DNA of 52,713 nt from a virus. The DNA is taken from the IMG/VR virus record IMGVR_UViG_3300045971_000144, positions 1 through 52,713 of that record; one strand, given 5' to 3'. The notes below the pieces were generated by a model. That model was not told the origin of the DNA, ran no database searches, and was given only the letters and a program-made list of their open reading frames with translations. Positions 15,344-24,965 of this stretch are shown here, piece after piece. The position numbers were made by a program, and so were the translations under genes. The stretch's first letter is position 1; each line of letters opens with the position of its first letter.

Positions 15344-16195
15344 ATGAAGAAAAAACAAAACTTTGCTAAAAAAGCAACTGCTCCAGCGAGCGTGTCAGAC
15401 GCACCAAACGTAACATTGGCGGGCAATACGCACACCAGTATTATTTCCCAAATCAAAGACATTCAAGCACAGCAAGCAATTAGTAATCCGTCACCTCAGG
15501 GTGTAGCATTTGATTTCTCCAAGTGCCACTTACACATTGGCTTACCTTGCTATGGTGGTTTAGTGTTAGAGTCAACAATGACGAGTTTCATTAAGTTTAT
15601 CCTTATGTGTTCTAAAGTTGGCTTGTCGTGGTCAATGGACACAATGGTAAACGAGTCCCTTATTACTCGTGGACGCAATAACTTGATGGCTAAGTTGATG
15701 ACAAACAAGACAGCAACCCACTTTATGTTTGTTGATGCTGATATCAAATTTGAGCCAGAGTCGATTTTCCAGATGATGGCCGCTGACGTTGACATTGTGT
15801 CCGGGGCATACCCAAAGAAGGCCTACCCCATCGCACTAAACATCAATTTGAAGCAGCAAACAAAAATTAAAGGCCCATTATTTACTGTAGATACTGCGGC
15901 GACAGGATTCCTAATGTTTAAACGTAAGGTATATGAGGACTTGATTGCTGCCCACCCCCAAACAAAATATGTTGATGACGTGGGATTAGGAAAGCAATAT
16001 GAGCCGTTTATGTATGCCATCTTTGATTGCATCATTGATGAAAAGGGCCATTACTTGAGTGAAGATTGGACCTTCTGCCGTAGGGCATCAGCTCTTGGGT
16101 ATGATATATGGTGTGATGGCCGTGTTTTGCTTGACCATACTGGCACCCATACCTTTAAGGGCGATTTGTCGCTGATCACTGGACCTAAACCGTAA
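15344..16195 (+). CDS. Glycosyltransferase, GT-A fold (family 2-like)
   Basis: 283 residues. After a basic, disordered N terminus the GT-A core begins at about residue 62 (CHLHIGLPCYGGLVLEST). The metal-binding DXD is FVDADIKF (Asp131, Asp133), preceded by ITRGRNNLMAKLM, the usual start-of-catalysis helix. Later blocks DIVSGAYPKKAYP, AATGFLMFKRKVYEDL and LSEDWTFCRRASALGYDIW match phage and bacterial family 2-like enzymes; ED in LSEDW is the likely catalytic base. It transfers a sugar, possibly to a virion protein or host glycan. Its last 11 bases overlap the antisense GIY-YIG gene. Confidence 0.82.
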   Translation: MKKKQNFAKKATAPASVSDAPNVTLAGNTHTSIISQIKDIQAQQAISNPSPQGVAFDFSKCHLHIGLPCYGGLVLESTMTSFIKFILMCSKVGLSWSMDTMVNESLITRGRNNLMAKLMTNKTATHFMFVDADIKFEPESIFQMMAADVDIVSGAYPKKAYPIALNINLKQQTKIKGPLFTVDTAATGFLMFKRKVYEDLIAAHPQTKYVDDVGLGKQYEPFMYAIFDCIIDEKGHYLSEDWTFCRRASALGYDIWCDGRVLLDHTGTHTFKGDLSLITGPKP

Positions 16196-16802
16196 CAAGT
16201 TTATTGCGACAATTATCACCATGCCATCTTACCAATGCACCGCGTTGGTAAGATTTTTCACAATGAATACATTTAAATTTCGGTTGATTTTTATTTGATT
16301 CGGAATTTTTACGTTTTGATTCAGGGGAATGGGTTTTGTTATACATAGGATGATTAGTTCCCACCCTGTTTTCTCTGCTTACTAACCACCCTTTAGTGAT
16401 TCCATCACTATATCGTTTGCTCATTGCAGCAGTCAACTCACGTGGAGATGGTTTTCCTGCCAATGACTTCGAAATTTTTTGCTTAATTTCCTCAGATAAG
16501 TGTCTACCTGGTGCCCCGCCATCCATACCATTTTCAGGTATGCAATTTGCCCATTCGCTAGATTCAACAATGCGATTTTCAGTAGAAAACGACATTGCAA
16601 ACTTTGATAATTCCTCTTGATCCGTAAATAATTTATACCATATAGTGTCAACATGTTTGCCATGCTTAAATAAATGGCGCTTCCAATATTTCCCTGATCC
16701 ATAATACGTTAACGGATTTTTACGTGTAGTCTTACCAAAATATTTTAAACCAGTGATTTTATGTTGTTTAACGTATAGCCACGTCGGACGATAAATACCC
16801 AT
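16185..16802 (-). CDS. GIY-YIG homing endonuclease A (antisense, free-standing)
   Basis: 205 residues. The N terminus WLYVKQHKITGLKYFGKTT fits the GIY-YIG pattern (first tripeptide as LYV, second as YFG), followed by YYGSGKYWKRHLFKHG, the usual arginine region. NUMOD3-like basic blocks lie in the middle (LSEEIKQKISKSLAGK, THSPESKRKNSESNKN) and a C-terminal zinc finger CIHCEKSYQRGALVRWHGDNC is likely the DNA reader. It lies on the minus strand against the end of the glycosyltransferase gene with an 11-base overlap. Its leader is nearly identical to that of the gene at 46217-46726. Confidence 0.85.
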   Translation of the reverse strand: MGIYRPTWLYVKQHKITGLKYFGKTTRKNPLTYYGSGKYWKRHLFKHGKHVDTIWYKLFTDQEELSKFAMSFSTENRIVESSEWANCIPENGMDGGAPGRHLSEEIKQKISKSLAGKPSPRELTAAMSKRYSDGITKGWLVSRENRVGTNHPMYNKTHSPESKRKNSESNKNQPKFKCIHCEKSYQRGALVRWHGDNCRNKLVTV

Positions 16803-16863
16803 GCTGATTGCTCCTTTTAAGCGTTAGAGTAGTTGGAACCGCCAAGTTCGCGAACTACATTTA
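16803..16863 (-). promoter_or_regulatory. Structured leader of homing endonuclease A
   Basis: Read on the minus strand, the RNA would fold as GUAGUU/AACUAC enclosing an asymmetric CGC/C internal loop, then GAAC/GUUC with a six-base loop. A shared TCTAACGCTT block, the AAAGGAG ribosome binding site and ATG follow. The same leader precedes the endonucleases at 46217 (identical over about 60 bases) and 47805 (diverged, with compensating inner-stem changes). Confidence 0.65.
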
Positions 16864-16879
16864 TATTTATGCATAAATA
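16864..16879. promoter_or_regulatory. Palindromic double late-type promoter
   Basis: TATTTATGCATAAATA is a perfect 16-bp palindrome. Each half is a CATAAATA box: leftward for endonuclease A (leader of 61 bases) and rightward for the large gene at 16900 (20 bases to its ATG). It is the only control signal visible in the 97-base gap. Confidence 0.5.
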
Positions 16880-16899
16880 CTATACTATTTGGAATATAC

Positions 16900-19800
16900 A
16901 TGTTCACCACTGAGTTATTTGAAGACCAAGCCAAAAATGTTAAGGTAATTTACCCCGGCAGGTTCCAGCCTTGGCATTCTGGCCACGCCGCTGTCTATAA
17001 CCACTTAGTCTCTAAATATGGGCTGAATAACGTATTCATCGTGACAAGCGACAAGCAGGACGGTGATAAATCCCCATTCTCTTTTGAAGAGAAGAAACGC
17101 ATGATGATGCTAACTGGCATTGATCCAAGCCACATCGTTATGTCTACACAGCCATACAGGGCAATGGAAGTAGTATCAACGTTTACCCCTGATACAGTAT
17201 TATTGTTTGCCGTTAGCGCAAAGGATATGGCAGAAGATCCTAGGTTCCAGTTTGCCCCAAAGAAAGATGGTTCGGCATCGTATTTTCAACCCTTTACCGA
17301 CATAAAGAAATGTGTCCCATTTGCTAAACATGCGTATATGGTCACAGTTCCAACATTTACTTTTACAGTGTTAGGTAAGCCAGCAAATAGCGCATCGCAA
17401 ATTCGTGCCCAGTTTGGTGCTGCTGACGATGAAACACAGAAGAAAATCGTAGCCGATTTATTTGGCAAATTTGACCACAGAATATATACTATCATGCGTT
17501 CCAAGTTAGTTCATAATCCTGCTCCAGTCACTGAAAGTAAAAATGCTAAATCGGAATTTACTGTTGCTGATTTTAAAATAGCACGGTTTGAATCATGGAC
17601 TGACTATACAAGATTCTTATCTGGACACAAGACATCTAAGCGAGATACCGTATGGAATTGGCCAACCGGAGTTGCGAAATTATTATCACCAAGTAAAAGT
17701 TGCTTACTGTCGGAATCCGCAGACACGAAGAACGATCGTTTATTAGCAAGGCAATTTTCTACTAGATTTAAGGCATTAGATCAAAGAGATTCTGTTATTA
17801 TTAAAAAAGGTAACTCAATAAGTGTTTTATCGTCAGTATTAGATCTAGACAAAAAGTCAATTGAATTACGCGGTTTTGTTAAATCGAAGAAAATTGTAGC
17901 TATCAACACAAATGCCGACGGATCTATAGATGTAATTGAATTTGACGACGGGTCTCAGTTTCCAGAACGTAACGAACTAACTTATGTGTTTAACCAAGAT
18001 ATTACTAACACAATATTTTTTGCTGATGAGTCGTCATCTAGTAGGGCGTATACTGAAATTTGGATGATGATGTCGTCAATGGAAGGTAGCGGATGGAATA
18101 TATCCAATCAATTGTCAGAATCGTCAATCAATGAAAGTTACACCTATTCAACTACTGACCCAGTAGCAAATGCTGATGAAGCGCAACGTATAGCAGATTT
18201 AAAAAGATTACGTGGCATGTTTAACGGCAACGAAAAACGTGCTCGCTACTTGGATAGCAAAGGATTGTTAAAAGCAACAAAAGCAGAAAAAGAATTCTTA
18301 TATAAAATGACAGATGCGTTAGGCAATCTCCGCCCGCGTATTGGAAATATGGAACAACCACAAACAGAGGCAGTAGTCAATGATGAATCTAAGATATTGG
18401 CTCACCTTGAAGAACAATTTGGCGAGATATACCCCCTTGGTACTACTATTAACGGAAAACGAATAAACTCGTTGACTGCTAACAAAAAATTATATTTGCA
18501 TTTGGCTGAAACAGAAGGTGGGCGCGGTATTGATTTTTATAATAGGCTTATTGCAGTTAAATTGCATTTGGCAAGCGGTATTCCTCTAACCGAGTCAGTT
18601 AAAGTCAACGAGGTAAATCCTTTATTTAGATTATTGGATACTTTTAACAACCCACACCAGGTGCAAGTTGGTGACAAATTATCAATCATTGAAGTATCGG
18701 CTTGGGTAAATGCCATCTACCTGGATGGATTTATTAAACAAAAAGAAGTAGTCGAAATTCATGCTGGAGCATTCGTTTTCAGTGACGGGTCATCGTGGCC
18801 CCAAAATACTTCGATAGTTCGTCAAACAAGCACAACAAAGCAATGCCTTTATTTTCATTCAAAATCTGATGCCGAGAAATGTCTAACTGCTATTTTAATG
18901 TTTGGAAATAAAATCGGTGACTGGGCAATACATAACGAGATAACAGAGGAAACTATGACAATCACAACTAACGAATCAGCAAACGACGCAGAATACTTTG
19001 ACAACTGGCACAAATGGGATCAAGCAGTGCGCCGCGCTGGTGGAACCACTGAACACTCAGGTGGCGGTAGATACAATGCTATTTGGATGGACGGAGAAAG
19101 TTTCGGTCTTTGGGATGAAAATACTGGTGAAGGCTACATTGACTATGAACAAGAGCAGCCATATTTAGGAAACAACGACTCGTTGGGTGAAGATACTCAA
19201 GTTGATGAAGCACGTGGTGACACTATTGAGGCACACGGCATACGTGGTATGAAACGTCAGCCGTGGAGACGCTCTTTTAAAGACTACGCAGCGATGGAAG
19301 CATGGTGCGAAAAGTATGATGCTGAAGTTTATGGCACTCGTGACACAGATGCTGCTAAACAAGGTAAGTTGGCCCCTGCTATGGGCAGTGATGAACAAGT
19401 AAACGAACTTAGCACAGGCACATTGAACAGGTATGTTGGCAAAGCAAAAAATGCTGTGCCAGCAAACTTACACCAAGCAAGCAACAGGATACATGGCATT
19501 ATGAAAGCAAAAGAAAAAGAGCATGGACGCAAAGTGGATAGCGACTTAGCACGGAAGGGCGACCCGCGCATGCAAGCTGAAGGTTACTGGCAAGACTCAG
19601 TAAAAGCAGTAGAGAAAAAGCGTGAAGCAGAAAAAGGCAAAACGTTTGAAAAGAACCCAGCAAGCCACGACAGAAACGGTGTATACAAAGGCGACAAAGA
19701 TTTGGCAGGTAATCCAGTTCCTAAGAAAGTTGATGAGGCTGGCAAAAAAGGCACGTCTGCTCATGCTAAGGAAGTTGCAGCTAAAAGTAAGAAGTATTAT

Positions 19801-20697
19801 GACGACCAAGCATTGAAAAACGAAAAAGCCGGTGAAACTTATAACTATGGTAACGCTAAAGTTACTAAGCTAACAGTTCCAGAAAGTAAACTTGGTGGTG
19901 TGCCATGGGGACCTATTGCTAACGAAGGTAGATTTGTCAAAGGCCCAGGTGGTGTGCCATTGGATCGCCAAGGCAATCCTATCCCGCCTAAAGTTAAAGA
20001 GCCACGTGCGCCAGCTGGTCCACGTCGTGACAGCAACGGCTTGACTAAAGAAGATTACAGCAAAGTATGGCGCAAGATTGAAGATGTAGTAAGCAACATT
20101 TTCCCAGACGGTGATCCTATTGACTGGCTTGCTCCTTGGTTAAACAGGTCAGGCATTAGAGACCATCATGTAGGTGAAGTGTTAGACAAAGCATCTAGGA
20201 TGAATGGATATAAAGACATCTATGCTTACTATGACTCGTTCAAGTCAGAAGATTACGGGTATAATCAAGGTGTGAAAGAAGGTGTTGTTGATTCCGTCAG
20301 AGCAATGAACTATAATCGGTTAGCAAAACGATCAGGTAACAAAGTAGATAATGCATTCGATAAAATGCACGATTACGATTTTACAGATCCAGATAGATTC
20401 CCACATGAAAAGGAATTTGCTGATCAGATGGATAAAAAAACACAACGACTCAATAAAGCCAAGCAGTTGGGCGCGGCAGATAAAGAGCAAGGTGTGAAAG
20501 AAGAGCAAGTCAATGAACTTAGCATTGATACATTAGAAAAATATGCTACCGCAGCTAACAGGAATCGCTCAGCAGTATCAGCTACACACATGGCACAGCA
20601 TAAATGGGACCCAAAAGTAGTTGACAAGATGGATCGCAGAGCTGATCATAGTATGAACGCATTGCACAAAGCAGATAACAAGAGAGCAGCAAAATAA
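16900..20697 (+). CDS. Large probable capsid-internal protein with N-terminal nucleotidyltransferase domain
   Basis: 1265 residues. Residues 1-8 (MFTTELFE) resemble T4 capsid targeting peptides, with LFE|D as a possible prohead-protease cut. Residues 14-200 form a cytidylyltransferase-like nucleotidyltransferase: YPGRFQPWHSGHAAVYNHL carries the HxGH motif and SASQIRAQF the C-terminal SxxxIR motif; NadM/NadR-type enzymes are the nearest match in layout, but the substrate is unknown. The remaining 1000 residues are polar, low in cysteine and broken by many short (I/L/V)xE sites (LTES, VNEV, ITEE, VDEA, VNEL twice), as if cleaved after assembly. EQVNELSTGTLNRYVGKA near 830 and EQVNELSIDTLEKYATAA near the end are internal repeats. 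Role: inferred head core protein, possibly injected. Confidence 0.75.
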   Translation: MFTTELFEDQAKNVKVIYPGRFQPWHSGHAAVYNHLVSKYGLNNVFIVTSDKQDGDKSPFSFEEKKRMMMLTGIDPSHIVMSTQPYRAMEVVSTFTPDTVLLFAVSAKDMAEDPRFQFAPKKDGSASYFQPFTDIKKCVPFAKHAYMVTVPTFTFTVLGKPANSASQIRAQFGAADDETQKKIVADLFGKFDHRIYTIMRSKLVHNPAPVTESKNAKSEFTVADFKIARFESWTDYTRFLSGHKTSKRDTVWNWPTGVAKLLSPSKSCLLSESADTKNDRLLARQFSTRFKALDQRDSVIIKKGNSISVLSSVLDLDKKSIELRGFVKSKKIVAINTNADGSIDVIEFDDGSQFPERNELTYVFNQDITNTIFFADESSSSRAYTEIWMMMSSMEGSGWNISNQLSESSINESYTYSTTDPVANADEAQRIADLKRLRGMFNGNEKRARYLDSKGLLKATKAEKEFLYKMTDALGNLRPRIGNMEQPQTEAVVNDESKILAHLEEQFGEIYPLGTTINGKRINSLTANKKLYLHLAETEGGRGIDFYNRLIAVKLHLASGIPLTESVKVNEVNPLFRLLDTFNNPHQVQVGDKLSIIEVSAWVNAIYLDGFIKQKEVVEIHAGAFVFSDGSSWPQNTSIVRQTSTTKQCLYFHSKSDAEKCLTAILMFGNKIGDWAIHNEITEETMTITTNESANDAEYFDNWHKWDQAVRRAGGTTEHSGGGRYNAIWMDGESFGLWDENTGEGYIDYEQEQPYLGNNDSLGEDTQVDEARGDTIEAHGIRGMKRQPWRRSFKDYAAMEAWCEKYDAEVYGTRDTDAAKQGKLAPAMGSDEQVNELSTGTLNRYVGKAKNAVPANLHQASNRIHGIMKAKEKEHGRKVDSDLARKGDPRMQAEGYWQDSVKAVEKKREAEKGKTFEKNPASHDRNGVYKGDKDLAGNPVPKKVDEAGKKGTSAHAKEVAAKSKKYYDDQALKNEKAGETYNYGNAKVTKLTVPESKLGGVPWGPIANEGRFVKGPGGVPLDRQGNPIPPKVKEPRAPAGPRRDSNGLTKEDYSKVWRKIEDVVSNIFPDGDPIDWLAPWLNRSGIRDHHVGEVLDKASRMNGYKDIYAYYDSFKSEDYGYNQGVKEGVVDSVRAMNYNRLAKRSGNKVDNAFDKMHDYDFTDPDRFPHEKEFADQMDKKTQRLNKAKQLGAADKEQGVKEEQVNELSIDTLEKYATAANRNRSAVSATHMAQHKWDPKVVDKMDRRADHSMNALHKADNKRAAK

Positions 20698-20698
20698 T

Positions 20699-20965
20699 AT
20701 GAATACTAAAGTAGTAAAAATAGTAGCTAGTGTTTACGCTACACAAAAATCTGGTGAAAACTATCGTGTGTATGTAAACGACACACTAATGACGGAACGC
20801 ACCTTTGTTTGGCCAAAAGATAAAAACTACATTGACGAGAACATAGTCATCGATGTTCCCCCAGGTAAATATTCCGTGTATGTGACCCCAGTAAGTGAGT
20901 TTGAAATACGAAAAATAGTAGTAGACGGTGTTGAACATAATAACGATACTATAGTAATAAAATAA
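20699..20965 (+). CDS. Unknown small beta-rich phage protein
   Basis: 88 residues, ATG 20699 one base past the preceding stop (TAATATG). Alternating strands (ENIVIDVPPGKYSVYVTPVS, FEIRKIVVDGVEHNNDTIVI) suggest a single Ig-like or carbohydrate-binding-like beta sandwich. It carries none of the (I/L/V)xE motifs of its neighbours, so it may be a different kind of particle protein or an assembly factor. Function unknown. Confidence 0.55.
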   Translation: MNTKVVKIVASVYATQKSGENYRVYVNDTLMTERTFVWPKDKNYIDENIVIDVPPGKYSVYVTPVSEFEIRKIVVDGVEHNNDTIVIK

Positions 20966-20996
20966 GCTAAATATACACAATACCTGGAATATTGCC

Positions 20997-21905
20997 ATGA
21001 AACCAACAGAATTTATCAAAGAAGCCGCACCGCCAGCTATTGGCACCAAGTTTCCTGACTCAAAAGCAGGTGTTCTTGCGTTGTTAAACAGCCCTAAACA
21101 AATACAACAATCATTTGTCAAAACTCTCAACTTACCAAAATGTGTAATATTTCCAGACCCAAGTGTTGAAGGTGTATGGGCAGTTGATAGCCCAAGCACT
21201 GGAATACGTTTAGTTATTTACCTTGGCGGATATAGAGACCCAATGGGCAATATCCGTCCGTTTAACGACTTTGAAGAAGGTAGCATTCCAAAATCAGCAA
21301 TGGCTCGTTACAAGAGGAACGACCAAGCGGCAGACGATATGGATGATTATCGCAATGAAAGTTTAGGTGAAGGTAGTAATTATATGGATGCGGCATCTGG
21401 GTATTATGTTAAGAGCAAAGTAACTGGTAAATATGTTGGTGGTCCATATTACGCAAAAAGTGAAATACCTGAATATTTCCAACATGAAAAATATGAAATA
21501 TCTTATACTCCATTCAGTGATGAAAAAGTGGAGGAAGGGGTAACTGAAGGACAAAAAGAAGAGCGCGATAGCTTTGTAAATAAAAGTGGCAAGGTTACAG
21601 AAGACGCATCAGGTGGCGCAAGCTGCGCTGGCGCAATAGCAGCAGGCCCAGCAGGCAACTTATTCTCAAGCACAGTAAAACGTTCAGCACCAAAGAAGAA
21701 GAAAAGCGCCGTGGGTGAAGGCATTGACTTAGTTAAAGAAATGTGGGGTGCGAGTGATCACGCTCCAGACCAGATGAGCAAGCGTGAAGAAGCAAAATAC
21801 TTGGCTAGAATGAAAGCTGGGCAAAAAGCTCGTGATGCTAAACGTAAAGCTGACACACAAACTGCTAATAGAGCTGCTAAGTCAAGCACACCACAATCAA
21901 AGTAA
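20997..21905 (+). CDS. Probable capsid-internal protein
   Basis: 302 residues. The N terminus MKPTEFIKEAA closely resembles the T4 internal-protein targeting peptide (MKTYQEFIAEA of IPIII, as I recall it), with IKE|A as predicted cut. A compact domain follows (to about 100), then acidic and basic low-complexity sequence with further cut-like sites (SLGEG, GVTEG, KVTED, AVGEG). The block GGASCAGAIAAGPAGNLFSS is a small-residue stretch. The C terminus is very basic (RMKAGQKARDAKRKADTQT), as for DNA-binding internal proteins. Role inferred. Confidence 0.65.
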   Translation: MKPTEFIKEAAPPAIGTKFPDSKAGVLALLNSPKQIQQSFVKTLNLPKCVIFPDPSVEGVWAVDSPSTGIRLVIYLGGYRDPMGNIRPFNDFEEGSIPKSAMARYKRNDQAADDMDDYRNESLGEGSNYMDAASGYYVKSKVTGKYVGGPYYAKSEIPEYFQHEKYEISYTPFSDEKVEEGVTEGQKEERDSFVNKSGKVTEDASGGASCAGAIAAGPAGNLFSSTVKRSAPKKKKSAVGEGIDLVKEMWGASDHAPDQMSKREEAKYLARMKAGQKARDAKRKADTQTANRAAKSSTPQSK

Positions 21906-21911
21906 AACAAT

Positions 21912-23915
21912 ATGTCACAAATACGCAAACTCATAGAAAGCTTAGACAGCATCATTGACGGTAAAGAGTCAAATGCTGACTTGCCGCAAGTTAAAAAACC
22001 TAAAACTAAAAACAAGTTCTTGGGTAAGCCTTTCAAGCCTAAAGAAGGTGGCATTGTAGAAGCGTTGACTGCGCAATATGAAGACTTTGTTAAAAATAAA
22101 GCAGTGCCAGACAGCAAAGAAAAGTTGACAATGTCGCAACGTGACGATGGCGCTTGGCAAGTTAAAAACGAGAAGGGTGATGTAGTTAGCAAAGGCACTA
22201 AAGCAGATTGTAACGACTATATCTCCAAGAAAAACTCTGCGTTAAACGATGCTAAGTTAGATGAAGGGTCTACTTCCAAGGAAAAGCAAAAGCGTCCATA
22301 CAAGACTATGGCACAGCATAAGGAAGCAGGCAAAGCATACGGCGCAAAGGTAGATGCTGACAAAAAAGCAAAAGAAGCAGAGAAGATTGGTAGAAAGAAA
22401 ACTAACGAAGCTGATGAAGTGCCGGGTTATGGTAAATGGTTTAACGCTGAACAAAAAAAGAAAGATACTAAAGCAGCAAATCGTAAAAATACAAAAGACG
22501 CACAAAAATCTAAGATTGAGTTAAACAAAAAATCGCCAATGAAAGAATCCGCTGACGGCAAGTGGATTGTATACCGCAGTGCTGACGATTTTAAAACCTT
22601 TCCAACTTACAGAGCCGCAACTGCGTTTCACAATAAGTTTGGTGAGCGTGGCTATAAGGTAGCAAGTGCAGCATGGTTTTACGACAAGATGAAACCACAG
22701 GGCGCAGTTACTGAAAGCCCAATAGCAAAACCAGACAACGCACATTGGGCTGGCGCAGTGGCAAGGGCTAAGGGCGCAAAGGATGCTAGCTCGTTATGGA
22801 ACACACATCAAAATGTTCGCAACCGTCACATGGCACAACTTGCTCGTGATGCTGGGCATACTCCAACGCCAGACATGACTAAACATGAACCAGTTGGCGA
22901 AGCTTTTGGTGAAACCAGTGGGCCAGATACAGACAGTATTTTAGAATATTTAACAAGCGCATATCGCATGCTGGCAGGCTCAGGTTTGTTTAGCAGTGAT
23001 GGAGAAAGCGAGTTAAAAGCAATATATGAAATGTTGCGCTCACCTTTGATGGAAGGTGATTTTAGCAAGTTTGACGAAATGTATGACTACATGAGCGGCA
23101 GATATCCAGACATATTTGACGAGTTAGTTGGACAAATGTATTTAGAGGCAGGATTAGGCGATCACGGCACATACGAACAGTTTATGGCTAAGGTAGGTGG
23201 CGGTGCTGGATTAGGGGAAGGCATTGGCGATACAATCAAGCGCGGCGTAAAGAACATTAAGCGTGGTATGCAAGGTTGGGGACAGCTTAACGACGTTCCA
23301 GATGATGATCCAAGATTGTTACCTGGCGCAAAAGACACTCCACACCAAATGGTAGCACGAAATAAAGGATATGACGACGAAACAGTAAGGCGTCTAGCTC
23401 GTCCTACTAAATCAAGTTTCCCGTTTGGCGGAGATGATACCACAAGCCCGCACAGTCCACGTGGGTTGCAGAAGCGTGTTCTCGATCGTGAAATGAAAAA
23501 ACGTGGGTTGGGTGAAGAAGTTGTGCCTACAAAAACAGGCAAGCTCGCTAAAATGCGTAGTATGTTAGACAAGTTATCCGCAACATTGGCAAAAACAAAA
23601 CAGTCGCTGGGTGGTAAGCAAGGTGTAGTTGATGAAGAAATGCCAGTTGCTCCAACAGGTGTTAAAACTGCAATGCCACCACAACCCGCTCAACCAGCGC
23701 AGCCAGCACAAAATGCTCAACCGGCACCAGCGCCAGGTGCAGCGCCAGCAAATGCTCCAGCAGCACCTGCCCCAGGCACACCAGTGCCACCGCAAGGCAG
23801 CGCAACTAACGCGGCTACTACTCCAGGTGAGCAAGTGAAGGCGCTAGTCCAAACTTTAGCAACTAACCCAGCCGCAGCCAAGCAGTTAGGAACAAAACTC
23901 AACACCATAAGGTAA
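21912..23915 (+). CDS. Large low-complexity, probable capsid-internal protein
   Basis: 667 residues. It begins MSQIRKLIESLDS, again a short helix ending in a prohead-type cut (LIE|S). Three parts follow: a lysine-rich disordered region to about 215, a set of small domains (WIVYRSADDFKTFPTYRAAT; an acidic helical part near 340-420), and a C-terminal tail with a Pro-Ala-Gln repeat (about 577-630) ending in an alanine-rich helix. Cut-like sites include LDEG, VTES, LMEGD, LGEG, LGEE and VDEE. It is very rich in Lys, Ala and Gln and has no membrane segment. It matches a scaffold or internal head protein by composition and position, not by a known family. Confidence 0.6.
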   Translation: MSQIRKLIESLDSIIDGKESNADLPQVKKPKTKNKFLGKPFKPKEGGIVEALTAQYEDFVKNKAVPDSKEKLTMSQRDDGAWQVKNEKGDVVSKGTKADCNDYISKKNSALNDAKLDEGSTSKEKQKRPYKTMAQHKEAGKAYGAKVDADKKAKEAEKIGRKKTNEADEVPGYGKWFNAEQKKKDTKAANRKNTKDAQKSKIELNKKSPMKESADGKWIVYRSADDFKTFPTYRAATAFHNKFGERGYKVASAAWFYDKMKPQGAVTESPIAKPDNAHWAGAVARAKGAKDASSLWNTHQNVRNRHMAQLARDAGHTPTPDMTKHEPVGEAFGETSGPDTDSILEYLTSAYRMLAGSGLFSSDGESELKAIYEMLRSPLMEGDFSKFDEMYDYMSGRYPDIFDELVGQMYLEAGLGDHGTYEQFMAKVGGGAGLGEGIGDTIKRGVKNIKRGMQGWGQLNDVPDDDPRLLPGAKDTPHQMVARNKGYDDETVRRLARPTKSSFPFGGDDTTSPHSPRGLQKRVLDREMKKRGLGEEVVPTKTGKLAKMRSMLDKLSATLAKTKQSLGGKQGVVDEEMPVAPTGVKTAMPPQPAQPAQPAQNAQPAPAPGAAPANAPAAPAPGTPVPPQGSATNAATTPGEQVKALVQTLATNPAAAKQLGTKLNTIR

Positions 23916-23918
23916 TAT

Positions 23919-24965
23919 ATGTTCCTAACTGAAATGTTTAACGAAACTTCTTTAAAACCACAACAAATTGTTAAAGAATTTGTCTGGACGGATTATGAAG
24001 ACATGCCAATGGCAGCTCGAATATCATTGGCTGAAACATGGATTAGTAGCAAAACTACATTGCTTGAATCAAATGATCCAAATGCCAATGAGTATTTCAT
24101 AAATATGCCATCAGACACCCCAGTGGTTGGCAAAAAATATATAGTAACATTACTAGCATTAGTAAATGATAAAATAGTTGACCTGTCGTCACCAAAAGTA
24201 GGATTGCTTATTGACAAAATGTCAGATTCGTATGTTGTAGAATTCAATGATACCACAACAAAGTTCCCATTTGATTCAATCAAAGATAAAACAACAGTCA
24301 AAACATTCTTTTTCAAGAACCAAGATTCTTACACTAATTTTAGGTCAACATTAAAAATTAAATTTGGAACGGAACTGTCAAATGTATCCATTCCATCTAT
24401 CAACGAAGCAACTCATGTATCTGCCAAAGAGCGTATACTGAATCCTGGCATCAATGTAGGCGATATGGTTTATGTCAAAGCCCCTGGGTATGACTACATG
24501 CTACGCACAGCAAAGTTATTGCGCATTGGTCCATCAGGGTTAGCTACTATTGAACTCACTGCGCCGCTTGAGTCTAATGCAAAAGTTCCAGACTATTTCA
24601 AAGGTGCTACCACATTAGCAGTGCCCCCGAGCTGGTTACATGCTGACGAAAAATCGGCATGGCCAGTGCCCGAGTGGATGAAGAAGAAACAACAGCAAGC
24701 TGAAAGCGTAGTAGACGAAGCAAAAGGCTTGAAGAAGCGTGTAAGGATTGTTACGGGATCAGAAAAAGGTAGGACTGGGACCATTGGTGAAGTGCGCCAT
24801 GGGTTATACAAAGGTGCCCCAAAGATGTTTACCATTGATATGGACGGTGGCGGCAATATCATGCTACCAGGATCTGCGTTACGTTTGATTAAAAGTGAAC
24901 CAGAATCTGGTGCTATGTCTACTGACAGCTTCAACATGCAAAGTTTAATATCGCAAGGAAGATAA
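23919..24965 (+). CDS. Probable capsid-internal protein with KOW-like C-terminal domain
   Basis: 348 residues beginning MFLTEMFNE, very like the start of the 1265-residue protein (MFTTELFE), so both probably use the same targeting peptide. Two middle domains are beta-rich. The region from about 275 reads KKRVRIVTGSEKGRTGTIGE followed by beta strands, the pattern of a KOW motif (a small nucleic-acid-binding barrel seen in NusG and ribosomal proteins). Cut-like sites include SINEA and VVDEA just before the KOW-like part. It starts four bases after the previous stop and completes the internal-protein run. Confidence 0.6.
   Translation: MFLTEMFNETSLKPQQIVKEFVWTDYEDMPMAARISLAETWISSKTTLLESNDPNANEYFINMPSDTPVVGKKYIVTLLALVNDKIVDLSSPKVGLLIDKMSDSYVVEFNDTTTKFPFDSIKDKTTVKTFFFKNQDSYTNFRSTLKIKFGTELSNVSIPSINEATHVSAKERILNPGINVGDMVYVKAPGYDYMLRTAKLLRIGPSGLATIELTAPLESNAKVPDYFKGATTLAVPPSWLHADEKSAWPVPEWMKKKQQQAESVVDEAKGLKKRVRIVTGSEKGRTGTIGEVRHGLYKGAPKMFTIDMDGGGNIMLPGSALRLIKSEPESGAMSTDSFNMQSLISQGR

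Noticed and set aside
23680-23800. Short-period direct repeats that could suggest a repeat array
   Set aside because: They are the Pro-Ala-Gln codon repeats of the 21912-23915 gene; no spacer-repeat structure, so not CRISPR.
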